Source of the DNA: Paulinella micropora
Taxonomy: Eukaryota > Cercozoa > Imbricatea > Euglyphida
Direction: 5' to 3'
Length of the DNA stretch: 20,002 nucleotides
Assembly: GCA_009731375.1 (NCBI GenBank)
Contig: BJOX01000365.1
Span: 196,429 to 216,430 of the forward strand
Shown in pieces: positions 1 to 20,002 of this stretch. The translations under genes were made by a program, and so were the position numbers. Below the pieces are notes generated by a model. The model was not told where the DNA came from. It did not search any database and was given only the letters and a program-made list of their open reading frames with translations. Positions within the stretch are counted from its first letter, which is position 1; every line of letters begins with the position of its first letter.

Positions 1-60
1 CCCCCCCCCCCCCCCCCCTCTCTCTCTCTTTCATTCCTTCCTTCCTTCTATCTATCTTGT
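1..60. repeat. C-run and pyrimidine microsatellites
   Basis: C18, then TC, TTCC and TATC repeats on the plus strand, i.e. AG-free on plus, opposite to the receptor arrays. Confidence 0.9.
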
Positions 61-152
61 TATCCCTCATACATTCTATAGCCTTTCACGCCTCCTCTCC
101 CATACTGCACAACCGCTCCTGCTCCCCCGCTCGCTCACCGTATTATTTGGGA

Positions 153-1066
153 CATTCAACTGGCAAAGTCGGCCAGCTTTGATCTCAGTTTTCTCGCTCA
201 ATATTAGTGATATGATATTACTGGTGATATCGTTAGAATGCTCAGGGCAAGGGCTTTCAGTTGGCGTGTTCATCACTGCTGTAGCATCGATATTGACAGA
301 GAAACAAGAAAAGTTCAAAGTTGAATGATTTCGCTATTTGAACGTACACAGGAATGGCGCACTTGTCTGTGAAGCTGCGTCGACCACCCAGTCATGATTT
401 CAAGGGCTCGTTCTACGTTCTACACCACCTCAAATTTCACTTTGCGGATGCCGCTTGTATTACTGATGAAATTCAAGTGACAAAATGATCTAACTTTGAT
501 CTCATCCTTCTCCATCAATCGTAATGCTATGATCATGGTAAATCCGTTGTTTGATAGCCCAGGACAAGCCCTTTGAAATCATGTATGTGCTCGTTTCAAG
601 CTGGGCAAATTTGCCACTTGAACGACATTCAAGTGGCAGAATCTATCAACTTTAAACTTATTTTTCTACATCGATATTTGAGCTACGAACATGCAGAGCA
701 CATTGTTCAGAAGCTACTATCATCAGCTTTGTAGAATTATTGTAGCATATTTATTGATAGCGAACGAGGAGATGAAAGTTTGATTGTTTTTCCGCTTGCA
801 TGTCTCCAATAATATGTCTCAGTAATGAGGGGGTGTCTTTGTCCTGAAAACCCTGGTCTGGGTTGGTATTGCCAACGACCAACCGGCAAAGTAATCACAC
901 TTTGATCTACGCTTTCTCTGTCAACAATAGTGCTGTACCCAAATCTGAAACCATGGTTTAAAAGCTCAAACCAGGGCTTTCCATTGACGTGCTCAGTATG
1001 GTCATATCTGAAATATTGAGCGAGAACAATGAGGTCGGAGTTTTATGTAATAGCTTGGCTACTTGG
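153..1066. repeat. Four diverged fold-back modules
   Basis: Modules at about 153-327, 471-622, 626-802 and 879-1066 begin CATTCAAstGGCAAA, CTTTGATCT, TTCTC, TCAAtA and end in a degenerate inverted copy of the same. Modules 1 and 4 share a core like GGGCTTTCaGTTGGCGTG. They look like old fold-back (MITE-like) elements. No coding capacity. Confidence 0.5.
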
Positions 1067-1830
1067 TGTCGTCAGCGATAATATTACTCTCGCGTTGCAA
1101 ACGTAAAATTTCGTGTGAGTAGTAACACTACAGAACGAGCCCCAGATACAGGCCCTCTTGACTCGCTGTCGGGGGCCGGGTTGATCTATTGCCTGGCAAG
1201 AGAATGATAATAATGAAATAGAGTAAAAATCAAATTGCACTAACTCGTGTTCGTGTCCTTGCATGACGCTAAACTGCATCCGGTCTCGGGCATGACTTTA
1301 CATTGCGCTAAATTAAATCTATGTTTTTTAACGTACCTTTCTTACTTCATTAATTCTCAGTCTCTGTTTTGCCTTTTTTCTTTTGTGTTCTGTTCCATTC
1401 TCCTTTATTCTCTCTCCTGAGTTCACTATTCAATTTTTTACCTCCTTTTGCTATGCTTTTTCTTCGTTTTATCTCTCTTCCACATTCCTCCTCTTCGTTC
1501 TCTTCTATTGATTTTTCCTTCATTTCCCTTTCCTTGTTCGATCTGTTCTTTTCTCCTCTGATTTCCAATTTTCTACATTTCACATTCCCCAATTCTCCCT
1601 GTAGTCTGCTGTTTTCGAGTTTTTCTTTGTTCGCAATTTTTACTTATGTTTGCCTACTTGCATACTTCCTTTTCACCTCTACGCAAAGCAAGCTTGTGTT
1701 CTTCGATAACCTTCAGGCATAATAGGATCATAATTCTAGATGCAACCTATTGATATTATCTTCATTATTTAATGCTGCTTGTTGTTATGCTGTTAATGCT
1801 ATGTGCGGCCCGGGCATGATACAGTCTATT
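1067..1830. other. No gene seen; pyrimidine-rich stretch
   Basis: 1340-1700 is plus-strand T/C-rich non-repetitive sequence; open frames in it are compositional (F/L/S on plus, K/E/R on minus). Nothing else recognised. Confidence 0.5.
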
Positions 1831-1977
1831 GTTTAAGTTCCCAGACCCAGTGTTACCAATTGGTAATTTTTGCTAAAATTTCACGCAAACCCGGCTCAGA
1901 CTGTTTCCAAGTGGTAACAAAAAATGTTACCAATTGGTAACAAAAAGTTACCAATTGGAAACTCCGGGAACTTAAAC
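1831..1977. repeat. 147-bp fold-back element with nested palindromes
   Basis: Terminal inverted repeat GTTTAAGTTCCC at 1831-1842 and its complement at 1966-1977. Inside are four variants of the 16-bp palindrome GTTACCAATTGGTAAC, one perfect at 1925-1940. MITE-like; no clear target-site duplication. Confidence 0.65.
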
Positions 1978-2204
1978 TCCGAGGCTATAATTTTATGTTT
2001 ATTAGGGCTGATATCCTATATATAATAAACTTAACTCATGCATATCTTATTAGTACTTTGGTTACAATGATGTTTATCTATAAAGATTTCGGGTCCGGCA
2101 GGTCAGAGCCGAGGTCAGTGTACTTGAATATAACATTGTAGTTTAGAGACTCCTGGTGTTTCAGTCATTTGGCCCTCAGGGCAATGATGTGTACCTGGAG
2201 CAGT

Positions 2205-2319
2205 GGAGGGGGGCCTCAACGCCAATCCCGCGCTGCCGACCCCATCTCGCCCGGGCCGCGCTGTCGATAGCGCGGCGAGGTGGGGTCGGCAGCGCGGGGT
2301 CGGCGTAGGGGGCCCCTTT
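2205..2319. repeat. GC-rich fold-back element with possible 5-bp target duplication
   Basis: Arms 2209-2250 and 2275-2316 pair over 42 bp with about eight mismatches, including CGCTGCCGACCCC. The loop holds a further CGCGCT/AGCGCG hairpin. GCAGT flanks both sides (2200-2204, 2320-2324), a candidate target-site duplication. Strongly GC-rich within AT-rich surroundings. Confidence 0.65.
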
Positions 2320-2821
2320 GCAGTTTATGACACTTAATTTTACACAAACACTATCTATGCTTTTATTATTAATACATTTATTATTTTACACAAACACTAT
2401 AACTTCTAAAAGAGAATATTTGCCATTGGTACGGATAAATTTAAATGGAAGTATACTATGATGTATTAATATCAAGCCTCGGAACTTGACTAAATGCCAA
2501 GAATGTTAATAATGAAGTTAAATACTATGATTAATATTTCTCTAAAGCGGAAATAATAAGAGAATACTCAGTGCCACTGGTATTAATATTAGTCACGTAA
2601 ATCGTAAGACGGTAGTACTGCTAAGTACTATCAAACGAAACTAAATGCGAATGATCATGTATAATACAAAAAAGAAAAAACAATAAAAATAATTTTCTAT
2701 TGGACGCGAAAACAAACGTTAGTGAGTAAGACAGATCCTAATACAATAATTAAAACTAAACATGACCAGTACACCTGTAACTGTACATGTTGTATTTCCT
2801 CCTTGACTTTGTCCGAGGCTA
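2320..2821. other. AT-rich spacer, nothing recognised
   Basis: Low GC, no convincing frame, no strong repeat beyond a short duplicated TTTTACACAAACACTAT at about 2338 and 2383. Confidence 0.5.
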
Positions 2822-3127
2822 TTAGCTCCTCTTTGATCTTTGTCTCTTCCTACTTCTCTCCCGACTCCCCTCCTGTGTCTGTGCCTGCATCCCCGTCTCA
2901 CTCTCCTCCTTCTGCGTCTTCTGCTTCTTCTGCGACTCCACTTCCTCACTGTCATCCTGCGCACAGGACTCGAAATGAACTTTCTTCTGCTTGTTCTGCG
3001 ACTCCGCTTACTCACTGCTATCCGGCAGACAGAACTGGAAATGAACTATGTCTTTTCTGCCGTAGTTGCCTGCATGAACTATTCGTGGATCATGTCCCTT
3101 GGCTGCGCCATAGAGATCTTTATCAAG
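2822..3127 (-). pseudogene. Decayed or partial reading frame, unknown product
   Basis: One minus frame is open from after a stop at 3130-3128 to TAA at 2824-2822, interrupted only by TAA at 3010-3008. The first part reads LDKDLYGAAKGHDPRIVHAG and on to HFQFCLPDSSE. The second part repeats that motif as VHFESCAQDDSEEVESQ and ends in a Lys/Arg-rich tail. The two parts are an imperfect tandem copy of about 65 bp. It looks like the basic C-terminus of a nuclear or transposon protein, but no family was recognised. The stop may be real, making the rest 3' UTR. Confidence 0.3.
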
Positions 3128-3471
3128 TTAAGAGTTCGTTGTGTAATTACCCCTTGGGGTTGTATCCAAACTCACAATACTACTACTATGATTTAATAAA
3201 TACTTGACGTACAAGGAAATTAGAAGTCGTCAGTGACGAGGAAGGAAACATTGTTTGATATGCTTGAAAATCCAAAAACAAGTTCTTCTCAGAAAAAGTT
3301 CATGGGTTGAAACTGATGATAATAATGAAGGCTTACAATGTTTGCTCTTAACAACTGATTGTCTTCGGACTTCTAAACTCATCTGTTGCGATGTCTTGTA
3401 CATTATACTACATGATTTGACACACAATTCCACCTGACCTATCGACGCACAACTATAGTACATGGGAAAAT
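3128..3471. other. No supported gene
   Basis: Short frames exist on both strands (60 and 77 codons at 3255-3437 plus and 3463-3230 minus) but neither shows a family motif. Confidence 0.4.
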
Positions 3472-3685
3472 TTCAAGTGTCACTCAACCATCGAATTTAA
3501 ATTGAGTGCCAGATTTCAGATTAGCAGTCAGAATTCCAATAAGTTCCATTTAACGGTAAGATTTCGCAAAAAGTATGCTGATTTGCGGACGGATATAGCC
3601 ATTCAATTGAACTAGTTTGAATTCTGGCTGCCGATGTAAAATCTTGCTCTTAATTCAAATTCGATGGTTGAGTTTGACACTTGAA
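3472..3685. repeat. 214-bp fold-back (MITE-like) element
   Basis: Arms 3472-3556 and 3599-3685 are inverted copies along nearly their whole length, beginning TTCAAGTGTCA and including CTCAACCATCGAATTT. The loop is about 42 bp. The terminal TTCAAGTG is shared with modules at 471 and 626. Non-coding. Confidence 0.75.
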
Positions 3686-3836
3686 TATACAATCTTCGCA
3701 TTAATCATTTTGCAAGGATTGATAGTCAGAGGCCTTAAGGAACAATAACATGCGTGCTGATAAAATCACGAACGAAAAAACATTTGCGCTGACAATTTTA
3801 TCTCACATGTACACTAACCCTATGAGAACAATCTGA

Positions 3837-3988
3837 TGTATGTATGTATGTATGTATGTATGTAGGTATGTAGGTATACTAATCCTGAAAAAAAAAAAAA
3901 AAAAAAAAAAAAAAAACATTAAAAACTTTCAAAAAGTGCTAAAAACTATGATATTGAACTTACTTTCGAAAAGTGTTGAAAACTATGG
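3837..3988. repeat. TATG array, A29 tract and a two-copy 37-bp repeat
   Basis: TATG/TAGG repeats 3837-3877, A-run 3888-3916, then ACTTTCAAAAAGTGCT and a copy ACTTTCGAAAAGTGTT, each followed by AAAACTATG. Confidence 0.8.
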
Positions 3989-4080
3989 AGGTGAAAAGCT
4001 TAGACAACAGTTCTCTGCCACACCGTATAGCCGCACCACGAAAAAATGACGTTTCCGTTTCTCGCTCGAAAATCACACGC

Positions 4081-4197
4081 TATTTGCGCGTCGCCGGGCT
4101 GGCGCAGAGCTCGCCCAAAAGACACGCGATTTTACACACGCCATTTTGACCTTGCTCATATTCCTCCAGATCCCCGTAGCTCGTTCTCACGTACTCC
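4081..4197 (-). pseudogene. Probable diverged copy of the last receptor exon, or alternative 3' exon
   Basis: Beyond an A29 tract (sense), an open frame reads EYVRTSYGDLEEYEQGQNGV and continues to a TAG at 4082-4080. The bases around LEEYEQ and the following TGTAAA align with YVEEYDQ and TGTAAA of exon 20. Splicing from an internal CAG|gtggac in exon 20 to tcaag|GAG would also be in frame, but that acceptor has an A-tract instead of pyrimidines. More likely a downstream exon-edge copy. Confidence 0.3.
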
Positions 4198-4200
4198 TTG

Positions 4201-4202
<2 letters not shown>

Positions 4203-4231
<29 letters not shown>
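4203..4231. repeat. T29 tract just past the receptor stop
   Basis: A29 in the sense direction, ending 9 bp after the stop codon. Could be a slippage-grown poly(A)-like tract. Confidence 0.85.
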
Positions 4232-4234
<3 letters not shown>

Positions 4235-4240
4235 TCCCAT

Positions 4241-19418
<15,178 letters not shown>

Positions 19419-19464
19419 CTAGGTCAGATAGATGGACAGGTAGGTAGGTAGGTAGGTAGGTAGG

Positions 19465-19528
<64 letters not shown>

Positions 19529-19588
19529 GATAGAGATAGAGATAGCGATAGAGATAGCGATAGAGATAGATAGATAGAAAGATAGATG

Positions 19589-19650
<62 letters not shown>

Positions 19651-19686
19651 TAGACAGATGACAGATAGACAGACAGACAGACAGAC

Positions 19687-19742
<56 letters not shown>

Positions 19743-19771
19743 GAGATGTCGCAAAGGAATGTAGTCCTTAC
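19419..19771. repeat. GATA/GACA/GGTA array upstream of exon 1
   Basis: GGTA then GATA, with AGATAGCG and GACA variants, 19434-19743. Starts within about 20 bp of the exon 1 acceptor. Confidence 0.9.
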
Positions 19772-19851
19772 AAAGGAACGCAGTTTCACATCAAACAATA
19801 ATTTGTGTACTGTGCATGTGTCCGGGATGGGAATCACGGGTAGACTGTGTT
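19772..19851 (-). CDS. Candidate upstream exon of the receptor
   Basis: Very good acceptor (cttctttttccag) followed by an open frame, [20 protein letters not shown] then VKLRSF, to donor TTT|gtaagg. It leaves in phase 0, which fits exon 1 only if that exon starts at 19410 rather than 19418. Contains one Cys. Could be the preceding ectodomain exon; not proven. Confidence 0.35.
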
Positions 19852-20002
19852 CTGGAAAAAGAAGAGGAAGGACGTTGAAGAAAAAGGCAATCTAGGAATG
19901 GAGAGTGGGAGGATAAGGAAGAAGAGAAAGAAAAGGAAGCCGTTAGTCCAAGTGTTTTGAGCACCGTAAGCTTGCGCAAGCTACAATGATGACATTGTAT
20001 GA

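Noticed and set aside
1369-1722. 117-codon plus-strand Phe/Leu/Ser-rich frame
   Set aside because: T/C-rich composition explains it; no motif and no splice structure.
19791-19979. 62-codon minus-strand frame near the right edge
   Set aside because: Its start has no support; the polypyrimidine run before the 19851 acceptor explains its Ser/Phe-rich part as intron.

Overview
The window is eukaryotic nuclear DNA, almost certainly from an alga or another protist. It holds one recognisable multi-exon gene on the minus strand whose introns are filled almost completely with simple-sequence repeats. All inferred introns are GT-AG. The species cannot be fixed from sequence; a TGTAA motif at the 3' end is the polyadenylation signal used by green algae, so a repeat-rich green or prasinophyte alga is one guess. 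There are two runs of N (9710-10173 and 16297-16741), so this is scaffolded assembly.

The gene runs right to left from about 19418 to a stop at 4243-4241 and is 5'-incomplete here. I could place 20 exons, 735 codons counting one split at the 5' edge. Every junction is GT-AG and every reading phase matches its neighbour. The product is a class C (GABA-B-like, 7tm_3) G-protein-coupled receptor: a cysteine-rich GCC2/GCC3 (ephrin-receptor-like) ectodomain (19418-19210), a juxtamembrane exon (19101-19029), seven membrane segments over eight exons (19101-12449), and a long Ser/Pro/Arg-rich cytoplasmic tail over small exons (12449-4241). The seven-membrane core is secure. The tail exons rest on splice sites, open frame and phase agreement only.

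The introns are arrays of GATA, CATA/GTAT, ACAAT, GA, TAG, AAT, GAA, AATCAACC and related motifs. Two things stand out. First, nearly every array is oriented so that the transcribed sense strand has no AG, the 3' splice-site dinucleotide. Second, many introns contain partial copies of the adjacent exon edge with its splice site, set among repeat arrays: copies of an exon start lie upstream of it, copies of an exon end lie downstream. Some are small phase-symmetric cassettes with both splice sites intact.

The left 4.2 kb is ordinary-complexity, AT-rich and intergenic-looking. It carries several fold-back (MITE-like) elements (153-1066, 1831-1977, 2205-2319, 3472-3685) and one decayed minus-strand reading frame (3127-2822). 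No tRNA, rRNA, CRISPR array or bacterial feature was seen. The long low-complexity open frames throughout are translations of repeats, not genes.
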